From Paracoccus aminovorans (GTDB lineage: Bacteria; Pseudomonadota; Alphaproteobacteria; Rhodobacterales; Rhodobacteraceae), in the NCBI RefSeq assembly GCF_001546115.1, contig NZ_KQ955209.1, positions 682,810-746,809 on the forward strand: a stretch of DNA of 64,000 nucleotides, written 5' to 3'. Within the stretch, counting starts at the first letter, position 1. Each line of letters opens with the position of its first letter. Below, in pieces: positions 45,685 through 55,477 of this stretch. A program made the translations under genes and the position numbers. Below the pieces are notes generated by a model, which saw only the letters and a list, made by a program, of their open reading frames with translations, ran no database searches and was not told the origin of the DNA.

Positions 45685-46713
45685 ATGACCCAGCGCGATG
45701 CCGTGATCGACTGCCGAAACGTCTGGAAGGTGTTCGGCCCGCGCCCCGACCAGATGCCGGCGCTGCTGGCGCGCAATCCCTCGGCCGAAGAGTTGCGCGC
45801 GGCGGGCTGCGTCGCCGCGGTGCGCGACGTCAGCCTGACCATTCCCCGCGGCGAGATGCTGGTGGTGATGGGCCTGTCCGGCTCGGGCAAGTCCACGCTG
45901 GTGCGCTGCATGTCGCGGCTGCTGGACATCTCGGCCGGCCAGGTGGCGGTCGAGGGCCAGGATATCGGCACGCTGACCGAGACCCAGCTGATCGAGCTGC
46001 GCCGCCGCCGCATGGGCATGGTGTTCCAGAGCTTCGGCCTGCTGCCGCATCGCAACGTGCTGGAGAACGTGGCCTTTCCGCTGGAGATGCGCGGCCAGCC
46101 CCGCGCCGCCCGCATCGCCCGCGCCCGCGAGATGCTGGAGCTGGTCGGCCTGACCGGCCGCGAGGCGCATTTCCCGCGCGAGCTGTCGGGCGGCCAGCAG
46201 CAGCGCGTCGGCATCGCCCGCAGCCTGGCGATCGAGCCGGCGATCTGGTTCCTGGACGAGCCCTTCTCGGCGCTGGACCCGCTGATCCGGCGCGAGATGC
46301 AGGACGAATTCCTGCGGCTGAAGGGCACGCTGGACAAGACCATCGTCTTCATCACCCATGACTTCGACGAGGCGCTGCGGCTGGCCGACCGCATCGCCAT
46401 CATGAAGGACGGCGCCGTCGAGCAATGCGACACGCCGGATCGCATCGTCATGGCGCCGGCGACGCCCTATGTCGCCAAGTTCACCGCTCAGATCGACCGC
46501 GCCCGCGTGGTGCGGCTGGCGGCGCTGGCGGTCCCGGCGGCGGGCGGCGTTCACGGCGCGGCGCTGCCGGGGGAGGCGGTGCTGCATGACATGGCCCGCG
46601 CCATCCTGGCCGATCCCCGGCCGCAGATCCCGGTCGCGGCGGCGGACGGCAGCCTGCTCGGGCTGCTCGACCGGCAGGCGGCGACCGACCTGATCCTGGG
46701 GGACCGGCCATGA
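45685..46713 (+). CDS. tmoV: ABC importer ATPase (ProV/TmoV-like)
   Basis: 342 residues from ATG 45685, which has GGAGG 4 nt upstream. An alternative ATG at 45565 overlaps the tmoX stop and would add 40 non-conserved Pro-rich residues. Walker A GLSGSGKST, Q-loop region MVFQSFGLLPHRNVLENVAF, signature LSGGQQQRVGIARS, Walker B WFLDEPFSALDP, and switch FITHDFDEALRLADR. The C-terminal 80 residues look like a single shortened CBS-type module (PVAAADGSLLGLLDRQAATD). It overlaps the permease gene by 4 nt. Confidence 0.83.
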   Translation: MTQRDAVIDCRNVWKVFGPRPDQMPALLARNPSAEELRAAGCVAAVRDVSLTIPRGEMLVVMGLSGSGKSTLVRCMSRLLDISAGQVAVEGQDIGTLTETQLIELRRRRMGMVFQSFGLLPHRNVLENVAFPLEMRGQPRAARIARAREMLELVGLTGREAHFPRELSGGQQQRVGIARSLAIEPAIWFLDEPFSALDPLIRREMQDEFLRLKGTLDKTIVFITHDFDEALRLADRIAIMKDGAVEQCDTPDRIVMAPATPYVAKFTAQIDRARVVRLAALAVPAAGGVHGAALPGEAVLHDMARAILADPRPQIPVAAADGSLLGLLDRQAATDLILGDRP

Positions 46714-48647
46714 GCGGGGCAAGGGCGGCGCGCCCGGCGCATGCGGCCTGGATCCTGGCCGGCCTGGCGCTGGTCCTGGTGCTGGCCAAGCCGCTGCTGC
46801 CGGCCGGGCTGGTCCGGCCGCCGGACTGGCTGGTCCTGCCCTTTGCCGGCTGGATCAATGCGGTCTTCGATTTCCTGCGCGACGACCTGGGGCTGATCCA
46901 CGTCACCCGCGCCTTTGCCGGTGCGGTCGAGGCGGCGCTGGATACCACGGCGAACCTGCTTTACGGCCGCTCGCGCTGGCCGCATCTGGGCCCGATCCCC
47001 TGGGTCGTCGTCGCCGCCACCATGGCCATGGCGGGCTATGCCCTGCGCGGCTGGCGGCTGGCGGCCCTGACCGGCGGCACCTTCGTCTGGATCGCCGTCA
47101 TGGGCCAGTGGAAATGGGCGATGGAGACGCTGTCGGTGATCGCCGTCGCCACCCCTGTCGCGGTGGCGCTGGGGCTGGCCCTTGGCATCATGGGCTGGCG
47201 CTGGCCCCGGTTCGAGCGGCTGCTGAACCCGGTGCTGAACCTGGCGCAGTCGCTGCCGCATTTCGCCTATATGATCCCGGTCGTGGTCTTTGTCGGCGTC
47301 GGGCCGAAGTCGGGCGCCATCGTCACCATCATCTTCTCGGTGCCGCCGATGATCCGCATGACCATGCTGGGCCTGCGCCGCGTCGCGCCCGAGATCATCG
47401 AGGCCGGGCAGATGGCCGGCGCCAACCGCTGGCAGGTGATGACGCGGGTGCGCCTGCCCGCCGCGCGGACCGAGATCCTGATCGGCGTCAACCAGGTCAT
47501 CATGCAGTCGCTGGCCATGGTCGTGCTGGCCTCGTTCATCGGCATGCCGGGGCTGGGGCAGAAGCTGCTGCAACTGCTGCAGGCGCTGAAGATCGGCCTG
47601 TCCTTCGAGATCGGCATCACCATCGTGCTGCTGGCGGTGGCGCTGGACCGGCTGTCCAAGGCCTGGGCGCTGCACCAGCCCGCCCATGCCGAGGCCGGCG
47701 CCGGTCGGATCGCGCGGCACCGGCTGCTGCTGGTCTGGCTTGGCCTGGTGCTGGCCGGGTTCCTGCTGGCGCGCGCCGTGCCCTATTTCCATGTCGTCGA
47801 GCGCAGCCAGGCGCTCAGCATCGCCGGCCCCATCGACGCGGTGATGGACATGCTGCTGGGCGTGGTGCGGCCGCTGACCGACGGGCTGCGGTGGTTCCTG
47901 ATCACCCGGGTGCTGATCCCCTTGCGCGACGCGATCCTGTGGCTGCCCTTCGTCGGCGTGCTGCTGGCGCTGGCGGCCCTGGGCTGGCGCATCGGCGGCG
48001 CCCGCTCGGCGCTGGTCTGCCTGGGCTTCATCCTGCCCATCGCGCTGTCGGGCTGGTGGGACCGGGCGATGATCACCGTCTATACCGTCGGCACGGCGGT
48101 GGCGCTGGCGCTGCTGATCGGCCTGCCGCTGGGCATCTGGGCCGCCGGGCGCGAGACCCGGGCCAAGGCGGTGCTGCTGGCCTGCGACACGTTCCAGACC
48201 TTTCCCAGCTTCATCTACCTGATCCCGGTGGTGATGCTGTTCGGCGTCAACGACGTGGCGGTGGTCGCGGCGGTGGTGGTCTTTGCCGCCGTGCCGCTGG
48301 TGCGCTATACCGTCGAGGGCCTGCGCAACGTCCCGCCCGAGACCGTCGAGGCCGCCGAGATGAGCGGCGCCACCCGGCGCCAGCTGCTCTGGTCGGTGCG
48401 CCTGCCCCTGGCCCTGCCGACGCTGATGGTCGGGCTGAACCAGTCGGTAATGTTCGCGCTGTTCATGGTCATCATCGCCGCCTTCATCGGCACGCAGGAC
48501 CTGGGCCAGGAGATGCAGCGGGCGCTCTCGGCCACCGATGTCGGCAAGGGGCTGGTGCTGGGGCTGGCCGTCGCCTTCATGGGACTGATGGTCGATCACC
48601 TGCTGATGCGCTGGTCGGCGGCGCGTCGCGCGGTCCTGCAGGGCTGA
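46710..48647 (+). CDS. tmoW: ABC importer permease, duplicated fusion (ProW/TmoW-like)
   Basis: 645 residues, twice the usual ProW size. Two BPD_transp_1 halves are visible. Each has the EAA-type loop (ETLSVIAVATPVAVALGLAL ... APEIIEAGQMAGANRWQVMT in the first; TVGTAVALALLIGLPLGIWA ... PPETVEAAEMSGATRRQLLW in the second) and the same NQVIMQSLAMVV / NQSVMFALFMVI helix. About 12-14 membrane segments in total. Such a tandem permease would let one chain serve both membrane halves. Roseobacter TMAO/betaine importers have a comparable long permease. Confidence 0.83.
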   Translation: MSGARAARPAHAAWILAGLALVLVLAKPLLPAGLVRPPDWLVLPFAGWINAVFDFLRDDLGLIHVTRAFAGAVEAALDTTANLLYGRSRWPHLGPIPWVVVAATMAMAGYALRGWRLAALTGGTFVWIAVMGQWKWAMETLSVIAVATPVAVALGLALGIMGWRWPRFERLLNPVLNLAQSLPHFAYMIPVVVFVGVGPKSGAIVTIIFSVPPMIRMTMLGLRRVAPEIIEAGQMAGANRWQVMTRVRLPAARTEILIGVNQVIMQSLAMVVLASFIGMPGLGQKLLQLLQALKIGLSFEIGITIVLLAVALDRLSKAWALHQPAHAEAGAGRIARHRLLLVWLGLVLAGFLLARAVPYFHVVERSQALSIAGPIDAVMDMLLGVVRPLTDGLRWFLITRVLIPLRDAILWLPFVGVLLALAALGWRIGGARSALVCLGFILPIALSGWWDRAMITVYTVGTAVALALLIGLPLGIWAAGRETRAKAVLLACDTFQTFPSFIYLIPVVMLFGVNDVAVVAAVVVFAAVPLVRYTVEGLRNVPPETVEAAEMSGATRRQLLWSVRLPLALPTLMVGLNQSVMFALFMVIIAAFIGTQDLGQEMQRALSATDVGKGLVLGLAVAFMGLMVDHLLMRWSAARRAVLQG

Positions 48648-48773
48648 TCGCCCGCCGCTGCGGTGACGGGCCGTTCGCAAGGCTCGACGCCGGTTGGACG
48701 GTCGTTCCGTGGAACATCGCCCGGCCGGCAGCGTTGATCCGGCGAACTGCAATGGACCCGCCGGGAGGGCCGC

Positions 48774-49907
48774 ATGGGCTGCGACATGGACTTCACTCTC
48801 GGCATCGAGGAGGAATATTTGCTGGTCGATGCCGAGACCGGCGCTCTGGCCGAGGCGCCCGACGCCCTGATGCAGGCCTGCCGGCGCGAACTTGGCGACC
48901 ACGTCAGCCCGGAATTCCTGCGCTGCCAGATCGAAGTCGCGACGCCGGTCGCCACGGATATCGCGGATGCGCGGCGGCAGCTGACGCGGCTGCGCCGGAC
49001 CGTGGCGGATCAGGCGTCCGGGTTCGGTCTGGCGCCGATTTCGGTCGCCTGCCATCCCTTCGCCGACTGGCGCGACCAGGATCACACGGACAAGAGCCGC
49101 TATAATCAGCTGTCGCAAGAGATGGGCGGCGTGGCGCGGCGCATGCTGATCGGCGGCATGCATGTGCATGTCGGAATCCCGCAGGACAGCATGCGCATCG
49201 ACCTGATGAACCAGTTCTCGTATTTCCTGCCCCAGCTTCTGGCGCTGTCCGCCTCCAGCCCGTTCTGGCAGGGCGAGGATACGCGGCTCGCCTCCTATCG
49301 CACCACCGTCTTCGGTGGCTATCCCCGCACCGGGCTGCCGCCGCGGCTGGCGAGCTGGGGGGAATACGAACGCTCGGTCGAGGCGCTGACCTCGCTGGGC
49401 CTGATCGAGGACAGCAGCAAGATCTGGTGGGATCTGCGGCCCTCGTCGCGCTTCCCGACGCTGGAAACCCGGGTCTGCGATGCCTGCCCGCGCCTTGACG
49501 ACACGCTGACGCTGACCGCGCTGATCCAGGCGACCCTGCGCATGCTGTGGCGGCTGTCGCGGCGAAACATGCGCTGGCGGCAATACGACAATTTCCTCTT
49601 GGCCGAGAACCGCTGGCGGGCCGCCCGCTACGGGCTGACCGAAGGGCTGATCGACTTTGGCGAGAACCGCCTGAAGCCCGCCGCCGAGATGGCCGAGGAC
49701 TGGCTCGAACTGATCGGCGAGGATGCGGATGCGCTCGACAGCCAGCCCGCCGCGGCGCGGCTGCGCGCCCTGGTGGCAGAGGGCAATTCCGCGGAACGCC
49801 AACGCGCGGTGCATGCCGCGGCCATGAACGCCGGCGCGACGCGAGAGGAAGCCCTTGTCACGGTGGTGAAGGCGCTGATCGCGGAGTTCCGCGAGGGGCT
49901 GGACTGA
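48774..49907 (+). CDS. ybdK: Carboxylate-amine ligase, YbdK/GCS2 family
   Basis: 377 residues, start preceded by GGGAGG; an ATG four codons later is an alternative. The family start [20 protein letters not shown] is present, with [60 protein letters not shown] and [20 protein letters not shown] in order. E. coli YbdK has weak glutamate-cysteine ligase activity; the true substrate is unknown. It stands alone between the importer and the exporter operon. Confidence 0.85.
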   Translation: MGCDMDFTLGIEEEYLLVDAETGALAEAPDALMQACRRELGDHVSPEFLRCQIEVATPVATDIADARRQLTRLRRTVADQASGFGLAPISVACHPFADWRDQDHTDKSRYNQLSQEMGGVARRMLIGGMHVHVGIPQDSMRIDLMNQFSYFLPQLLALSASSPFWQGEDTRLASYRTTVFGGYPRTGLPPRLASWGEYERSVEALTSLGLIEDSSKIWWDLRPSSRFPTLETRVCDACPRLDDTLTLTALIQATLRMLWRLSRRNMRWRQYDNFLLAENRWRAARYGLTEGLIDFGENRLKPAAEMAEDWLELIGEDADALDSQPAAARLRALVAEGNSAERQRAVHAAAMNAGATREEALVTVVKALIAEFREGLD

Positions 49908-50035
49908 GGGCGGCATCGGCCCGGCCGCACATCGTCGATGGGTATCCGCTGGTGATCCAGCGCCCATGGGTGGGAACGGCGCAGAACTGCGCCCGGCATG
50001 AGCGCCGCGCATCCGGCAGCCGACTCGATTGAATT

Positions 50036-50053
50036 TAATCAAACGATTGATTA
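50036..50053. promoter_or_regulatory. Operator-like dyad upstream of the TetR gene
   Basis: TAATCAA-ACGA-TTGATTA: perfect 7-bp arms around a 4-nt centre, ending 9 nt before the TetR start in an unusually AT-rich patch. Position and symmetry fit the self-operator of a CecR/YbiH-type repressor. Confidence 0.65.
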
Positions 50054-50062
50054 TAATTACCC

Positions 50063-50707
50063 ATGATCGAGATTCCGGACAAGCCGCCCGAAGGGGCGCA
50101 GAAGGCGCTGATCGAGGCAGGCTTGCTGCTTTTCGGCCAGAAGGGATTCGATGCGACCTCCACGCGCGAGCTGGCCGCGAAGGCCGGGGTGAACCTGGCA
50201 CTGATCGCCTATCATTTCGGCGGCAAGGACGGCCTGCGCCGCGCCGTCGTGGGCGAAGTGGCGCGGCGGTTGATGGCGGTCGCGGGGGCGCCGCGATCCT
50301 CGGCGGGGCTGACCCCGGCAGCGGCGCTTCGGCGCCTGCAGACCATCCTGCGCGGCGTTGCGGCCTTCATCGGCAGCGCCCCCGAGGCCGGGCCGATGGT
50401 GAATTTCGCGCTGACGGAACTCAGCCGCGGCGGGGCTGCCACCGAGCTGATCCATGACTGCTTCATCGGCCCGAAACACGCAGAGCTTTCCGAGCTCTGG
50501 GCGATCGCCAGCGGCGCGGACCCCGACAGCGAGGCGGTGAAGCTCTCGGTCTTCGCCATGATCGGCCAGGTGCTGTATTTCCGGCTCGGCCGCGAGATCG
50601 TCATGCGCAGGATGGGCTGGCCGACCATCGGCCCGAGCGAGGCAGGCCGGATCGGCGATGTGATTGCCGAAAACCTGCGGCTTCTGACACAGGGGGAACC
50701 GCGATGA
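50063..50707 (+). CDS. TetR-family regulator (CecR/YbiH-like)
   Basis: 214 residues. N-terminal helix-turn-helix: QKALIEAGLLLFGQKGFDAT, STRELAAKAGVNLALIAYHF, GGKDGLRRAVVGEVARRL. The C-terminal domain resembles the CerR/DUF1956 type found in E. coli CecR (ARRLQTILRG-like helix, a late MRRMGWPTIGPSEAGRIGDV segment). CecR in E. coli controls the ybhGFSR exporter; here the same partner types follow directly, starting with a 4-nt overlap. It probably represses its own operon through the dyad just upstream. Confidence 0.8.
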   Translation: MIEIPDKPPEGAQKALIEAGLLLFGQKGFDATSTRELAAKAGVNLALIAYHFGGKDGLRRAVVGEVARRLMAVAGAPRSSAGLTPAAALRRLQTILRGVAAFIGSAPEAGPMVNFALTELSRGGAATELIHDCFIGPKHAELSELWAIASGADPDSEAVKLSVFAMIGQVLYFRLGREIVMRRMGWPTIGPSEAGRIGDVIAENLRLLTQGEPR

Positions 50708-51660
50708 GCCTGACGGTCTGCTCGGTCCCGCTGTTGTCGGCGCTGTTTGCCACCTGTGCGCCGCCGCTGCCCTTTGCCACCGGCTATGTCGAGGGGGAAT
50801 ACGTCCTGGTCGCCCCGGTCGAGACGGTCGAGATCGCCACGCTGCTCGTCGCTCGGGGGGACCATCTCGAGGCGGGCGCCCCGCTGGTGGAACTGGACCG
50901 GGCGGCCGCGAAGATCGCCCTTGCCGAGGCCGAGGCGAACCTGGCCCGCGCCGAGGCGGAGCTTGCCGACCTGCGCCTTGGCAAGCGCCCCGAGGAGATC
51001 GCGGTGATCGAAGCCGCTCTGGTCTCGGCGCGCGCGCAAGCCGCGGAAGCCAGGCGGACGGCCATCCGGCTGTCCAGCCTGGCGGAGAAGGGCAGCGCCA
51101 CCCAGACGCAGCGCGAGGATGCCGCGACCGCCGCCGAGATCGCCGCGGCGCGGGTGGCCGAGATCGAGGCGGATCTGGCGGTGGCAAGGCTGCCGGCCCG
51201 CCCGCATGCCATAGCCGCCGCCGAAGCGCGCCGTGCCGCCGCAAGGGCGGAACGCGACCGGGCCGTCTGGGCGCTGTCGAAGCGCAGCCTGGCGGCCCCC
51301 GCCACCGGGACCGTCTACGACATCATCCGCACGGCGGGCGAGATCGCGGGACCGGCGCAGCCGGTGCTGTCCTTCCTGCCGGACGGTGCGGTGAAGCTGC
51401 GGCTCTACATGCCCGCCCGGAATGCGGCGGCGATCGCGGTCGGCTCGGCCCTTTCCGTCCGCTGCGACGGCTGCCCGGACGGGCTGGCGGCGACGGTCAC
51501 CTATGTCGCCGATGCCCCGGAATTCACGCCGCCGGTGATCTATTCGCTCGAGAACCGGCAAAAGCTCGTCTACCTTGTCGAGGCCCGCCCGACGGGCGCG
51601 AGCCCCGGTCTCAAGCCGGGACAGATCGTCGATGTCCTGCTGCCCGGGGCGGCGGAATGA
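50704..51660 (+). CDS. HlyD-type membrane fusion protein (YbhG-like)
   Basis: 318 residues. The N-terminus has a signal or anchor segment (LTVCSVPLLSALFATCAPPL). Lipoyl-type halves flank a long coiled coil of about 130 residues (AEANLARAEAELADLRLGKR ... AEARRAAARAERDRAVW), followed by LAAPATGTVYDIIRTAGEIA and a beta barrel. Coiled-coil length and the KRPEE spacing resemble E. coli YbhG. It is the periplasmic adaptor of the exporter encoded downstream. Confidence 0.83.
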   Translation: MSLTVCSVPLLSALFATCAPPLPFATGYVEGEYVLVAPVETVEIATLLVARGDHLEAGAPLVELDRAAAKIALAEAEANLARAEAELADLRLGKRPEEIAVIEAALVSARAQAAEARRTAIRLSSLAEKGSATQTQREDAATAAEIAAARVAEIEADLAVARLPARPHAIAAAEARRAAARAERDRAVWALSKRSLAAPATGTVYDIIRTAGEIAGPAQPVLSFLPDGAVKLRLYMPARNAAAIAVGSALSVRCDGCPDGLAATVTYVADAPEFTPPVIYSLENRQKLVYLVEARPTGASPGLKPGQIVDVLLPGAAE

Positions 51661-52583
51661 CCGAAGAGCCCGCCATCGCCGTCACCGGCCTGGTGAAGAT
51701 CTTCGGCAACCGCCGCGTCGTCGATGGCGTATCGCTGCGGGTCGAGCGCGGCGAGATCGCGGGCTTCCTGGGGCCGAACGGCTCGGGCAAGACGACGACC
51801 ATCCGCATGATGTGCGGCCTTCTGACCCCCGACGCGGGCGAGGGTCGCGTGCTGGGCTTCGACATCCGGCGCCAGGGACGGCGGATCAAGCGCGAGGTCG
51901 GCTACATGACGCAGCGCTTTTCCTTCTACGAGGATCTGACCATCGAGGAGAACCTGTCCTTCGTCGCCGGTCTTTACGGCCTGACCCCGGCGCGGCGGAT
52001 CGTGCGCGATACGCTCGAGGATCTGGGGCTGTCCGGCCGCCGCCACCAGCTGGCCGGTTCGCTTTCGGGCGGCTGGAAGCAGCGGCTGGCGCTGGCGGCC
52101 TGCATCATGCACCGGCCGCGGCTTCTGATGCTGGACGAGCCCACCGCCGGCGTCGATCCCCTGGCCCGGCGGATGTTCTGGGACGAAATCCACGCCCGCT
52201 CGGCCGAGGGGCTGACGGTGCTGGTCTCGACCCATTATATGGACGAGGCCGAGCGCTGCCACCGCATCAACTATATCGCCAATGGCCGGCTGATCGCGGC
52301 GGGCAGGGTGGCCGATGTCGTGGCGGGGGCGGGCCTGACCACCGTGGTTCTGGAAGGTCCGAACACCGCCGAGGCCGCGCGCCGCCTGAAGGGCAGGCCG
52401 GGGGTCGAGCAGGTCGCCTCCTTCGGCACCACGCTGCATGTCGTCGGCCGGGACGCGGCCGCGCTGCGGCAATCGGCCGAGGCGGTGGCGCGCGAGACCG
52501 GCACCACGATGCACCCCGCCGAAACCATGCTGGAGGACGTGTTCATCCAGCTCATGGCGGCTTCCGAGGACAGCCTGCGATGA
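51657..52583 (+). CDS. ABC-2 exporter ATPase (YbhF-type, single domain)
   Basis: 308 residues with one nucleotide-binding domain: Walker A FLGPNGSGKTTTIRMMCGLL, signature LAGSLSGGWKQRLALAACIM, Walker B LLMLDEPTAGVDPLARR, switch VLVSTHYMDEAERCHRI. E. coli YbhF has two such domains in one chain; here only one is present, so it must dimerise. 4-nt overlaps join it to the adaptor gene upstream and the permease gene downstream. Confidence 0.88.
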   Translation: MTEEPAIAVTGLVKIFGNRRVVDGVSLRVERGEIAGFLGPNGSGKTTTIRMMCGLLTPDAGEGRVLGFDIRRQGRRIKREVGYMTQRFSFYEDLTIEENLSFVAGLYGLTPARRIVRDTLEDLGLSGRRHQLAGSLSGGWKQRLALAACIMHRPRLLMLDEPTAGVDPLARRMFWDEIHARSAEGLTVLVSTHYMDEAERCHRINYIANGRLIAAGRVADVVAGAGLTTVVLEGPNTAEAARRLKGRPGVEQVASFGTTLHVVGRDAAALRQSAEAVARETGTTMHPAETMLEDVFIQLMAASEDSLR

Positions 52584-53717
52584 GCCGGTTCTTTTCGCTG
52601 ACGCGGCTCTTCGCGCTGCTGAGGAAGGAGGTGATCCAGCTGCGGCGCGACCGGATCACCTTCGCGATGATGCTGGGCGTGCCGCTGATGCAGCTTCTGC
52701 TTTTCGGCTTTGCGATCAATTCGGACCCGAAGCAGCTTCCCGCGGCGCTGGTTGCGCCGGTGCAGGACCGCTTCAGCCGCGCCATCGTCACCGCGCTGGA
52801 ACTGACCGACTATTACCGCTTCACCTCGCCCGGCGTCTCGGCGGCCGAGGCCGAGCGGCTGCTGGCCCGGGGCGCGGTGTCCTTCGTCGTGACCCTGCCG
52901 TCGGATTTCGGGCGGCGGGTGCTGCGCGGCGACCACCCCGTCATGCTGATCGAAGCCGATGCGACGGACCCCGCCGTCGCCTCGGGCGCCGTCTCGACGC
53001 TTGGCACCGTCGCGGCCGAGGCCCTGCAACGCGAGCTTGGCACCGAGGCGCAGGCGGGCGCTGCCCGCGACACGCAGCTGCAGGTTCTGGTGCATCGGCG
53101 CTACAACCCCGAAGGCATCACCGCCTATAACATCGTGCCGGGCCTGCTGGGCGTCATCCTGCAACTGACCATGGTGATGATGACGGCCATGGCCCTGACC
53201 CGCGAGATCGAGCGCGGCACGATGGAGAACCTGCTGTCGATGCCGGCGACGCCGCTCGAGATCATGCTGGGCAAGATGCTGCCCTATCTTGGCGTCAGCG
53301 CGGTGCAGGTGCTGGTGGTCCTGGTCGCGGCGCGGGCGCTGTTCCATGTGCCTTTCGTCGGCTCGCTGGGCCTTGCTTCTGGGCGGCATCCTGATCTTCG
53401 TGATGGCGCTTCTGGTCCTGGGCTATCTCATTTCGACCGCGGCGCGGACGCAGATGCAGGCGATGCAGCTGACCTTCTTCTTTTTCCTGCCCTCCATCAT
53501 GCTGTCGGGCTTCATGTTCCCCTTTCGCGGCATGCCCGGCTGGGCGCGGGCCTTGGGCGAGATCTTTCCGCTCACGCATTTCCTGCGCTTCATCCGGGCG
53601 GTCATGCTGAAGGGCGCGGGCTACGAGGCCGTGGCGCAGCCCCTCGCCGCGCTTGCACTCTTCGCGATCACGCTGATGCTGGTCGCGCTGCTGAGGTTCC
53701 GGCAGACGCTGGACTGA
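52580..53717 (+). pseudogene. ABC-2 exporter permease (YbhS/YbhR-like), frameshifted
   Basis: The first frame reads SLTRLFALLRKEVIQLRRDR, GVPLMQLLLFGFAINSDPKQ, then LTREIERGTMENLLSMPATP and continues to FHVPFVGSLG. At about 53373 one extra nucleotide (a T in CCTTGCTTCTG) shifts the frame. The second frame then continues the family sequence (GGILIFVMALLVLGYLIS, FFLPSIMLSGFMFPFRGMPG, ending VALLRFRQTLD). Removing one base restores a 378-residue protein, the normal length. It is either an inactivated gene or a sequencing error. Only one permease gene is present, where E. coli has two. Confidence 0.85.
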
Positions 53718-53771
53718 GCGAGGGGCGATGCATCGCCCCGGTCGGCAACCGCGCCGGGTCTCTGCGTGCCT

Positions 53772-55439
53772 TCAGCCCGCTATGCCGGCATCATGGATGA
53801 TGCGGCCGCCGCAGATCGTCAGGGCGACGCCCAGACCGGGGATCGCGGCCGGGTCCGTGGCCTCGATATCGCCGCCCAGCATCACCAGGTCGGCGGCCAG
53901 CCCGGGGCGCAGCGTTCCCGTGACGTGGTCGCGGTGCGCGGCCCAGGCGCCGCCCGCCGTATAGGCGTGCAGCACCTGCATCAGGGACAGCCGCTCGTCG
54001 CGGGCGCCGTCATAGGGCCTGCGCGTCAGGGCCGCGGCAATGCCGCGCAGCACCGAGACGTCGGCCACCGGCCAGTCGCTGGAAAAGGCGATGGCGGCAC
54101 CCGCCTCGGCCAGGCTGCGGCACAGATAGGCATCCGCCCAACGCGCCGCGCCGATCCGCGACAGCGTCGGCTCCTGCGGGAAATCCATCGCGCCGGGCGC
54201 ATGCGGCGGCTGCAGGCTGGCCGTGATGCCAAGGGCCCCCAGCCGGGGCACGTCCGCCGGGTCGATCAGCTCGATATGCTCGATGCGGTGGCGGCTGTCG
54301 CGCGGGCCGTTGGCGGCGCGGGCCGCCTGATAGCCGTCGATCACCACCCGCACCGCGCCGTCGCCAATGGCATGAACGGCGATCTGCAAGCCGCGCCGGT
54401 CGATCTCGGTCGCGACCCGGTCGAAACGCTCGGGCGAGAACAGCGGCGCGGAGCGGTGGCCGGGCTGGTCGGGGTAGTCCTGCAGCAGATAGGCGGTGCG
54501 GCTGTCGATCACCCCGTCCATGAACATCTTGACGAAGCCCGAGCTGATCCAGTCACCGTCGAAATCCGCCGCCATGCGCGATGCGCGGTCCAGCGCCTCG
54601 ATCCCCATATGCGGCTTGAAATGGAACGGCACCTTCACCCGTAGAGGCAGGCGGCCTTCGGCCCGCATCTCGGCCAGCAACTCCAGCGTGTAGCGGTTGC
54701 CGTCCATGTTCACCAGGCTGGTCACGCCATGCGCGGCGCAATGCTGCATTCCCTTGAGCAGCAGCGCCTTGTCGGCGGCGCGCTCGGCCGCCGTGGGCGC
54801 GGGATCGGGTTCCTCGCCCGTGGCGATGCCCAGGTTGATGCGCCCCTCGCCGGCATGGGCGATCAGCGGACCGAAGGCCTCGAACTCGCGCAGCTCGCCG
54901 GTGGCAAGCCCGTCCGCGCCCAGGACGACCTCGTGGCCATGCGGCATCGGGGCGCCATGCAGCAGCCCGGCGGCCTGCAGCGCGGCGGTGTTGGCCCAGA
55001 CCGTGTGCAGGTCGGGCGACATCATCGCGATAGGCCGGTCGGCGATCATCGCGTCGAGATCGTGACGCGTGGCGGGCTGGCCCAGGATGCCGTAATGCGC
55101 CTCTTGCGCCATCAGCAGGGCCGCGTCGGGGTTCGCGGCGGCGAAGTCGCGGAAGGCGGCGCCGACCGCCTCGGCCCCGTGCAGATGGCCGATGTGCAGA
55201 TGCGTCAGGTCGGCACCGCCAAGCCCGACATGCACATGCCCCTCGAAGAAACCCGGCAGCAGCGTCCGCCCGCCGGCGTCGATGATCCGCGTCCCCGGCC
55301 CGGCCAGGGCCGCGATCTCGGCCGCGTTGCCCACCGCGAGGATGTGCTCGCCGGCCAGGGCCACGGCCTCGGCGCGGGGGCGGTCCGGGTCCATGGTCAG
55401 GACGCGGGCATGGGTCAGGATCAGGTCGGCGGTGGTCAT
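53772..55439 (-). CDS. Amidohydrolase family protein (YtcJ-like)
   Basis: 555 residues. Metal-dependent amidohydrolase with the N-terminal barrel strand LPGFFEGHVHVGLGG (HxH near residue 69), a lysine/histidine region later (IAVHAIGDGAVRVVIDGYQA, HRIEHIELID), and FSSDWPVADVSVLRGIAAAL with the conserved Asp. The composite beta domain wraps from both ends (LILTHARVLTMDPDRPRAEA; LRPGLAADLVMLGGDI). The substrate is unknown; YtcJ relatives include N-substituted formamide deformylases. It may be in an operon with the downstream cupin on the same strand. Confidence 0.8.
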   Translation of the reverse strand: MTTADLILTHARVLTMDPDRPRAEAVALAGEHILAVGNAAEIAALAGPGTRIIDAGGRTLLPGFFEGHVHVGLGGADLTHLHIGHLHGAEAVGAAFRDFAAANPDAALLMAQEAHYGILGQPATRHDLDAMIADRPIAMMSPDLHTVWANTAALQAAGLLHGAPMPHGHEVVLGADGLATGELREFEAFGPLIAHAGEGRINLGIATGEEPDPAPTAAERAADKALLLKGMQHCAAHGVTSLVNMDGNRYTLELLAEMRAEGRLPLRVKVPFHFKPHMGIEALDRASRMAADFDGDWISSGFVKMFMDGVIDSRTAYLLQDYPDQPGHRSAPLFSPERFDRVATEIDRRGLQIAVHAIGDGAVRVVIDGYQAARAANGPRDSRHRIEHIELIDPADVPRLGALGITASLQPPHAPGAMDFPQEPTLSRIGAARWADAYLCRSLAEAGAAIAFSSDWPVADVSVLRGIAAALTRRPYDGARDERLSLMQVLHAYTAGGAWAAHRDHVTGTLRPGLAADLVMLGGDIEATDPAAIPGLGVALTICGGRIIHDAGIAG

Positions 55440-55477
55440 CTGGGGCTATCCCGAAAGGCCCGTCGCGGCGGCGCAGC

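Noticed and set aside
46551-50201. A 1216-codon minus-strand frame
   Set aside because: It covers permease, ligase and part of the TetR region antisense; Gln/His/Arg-rich without motifs.
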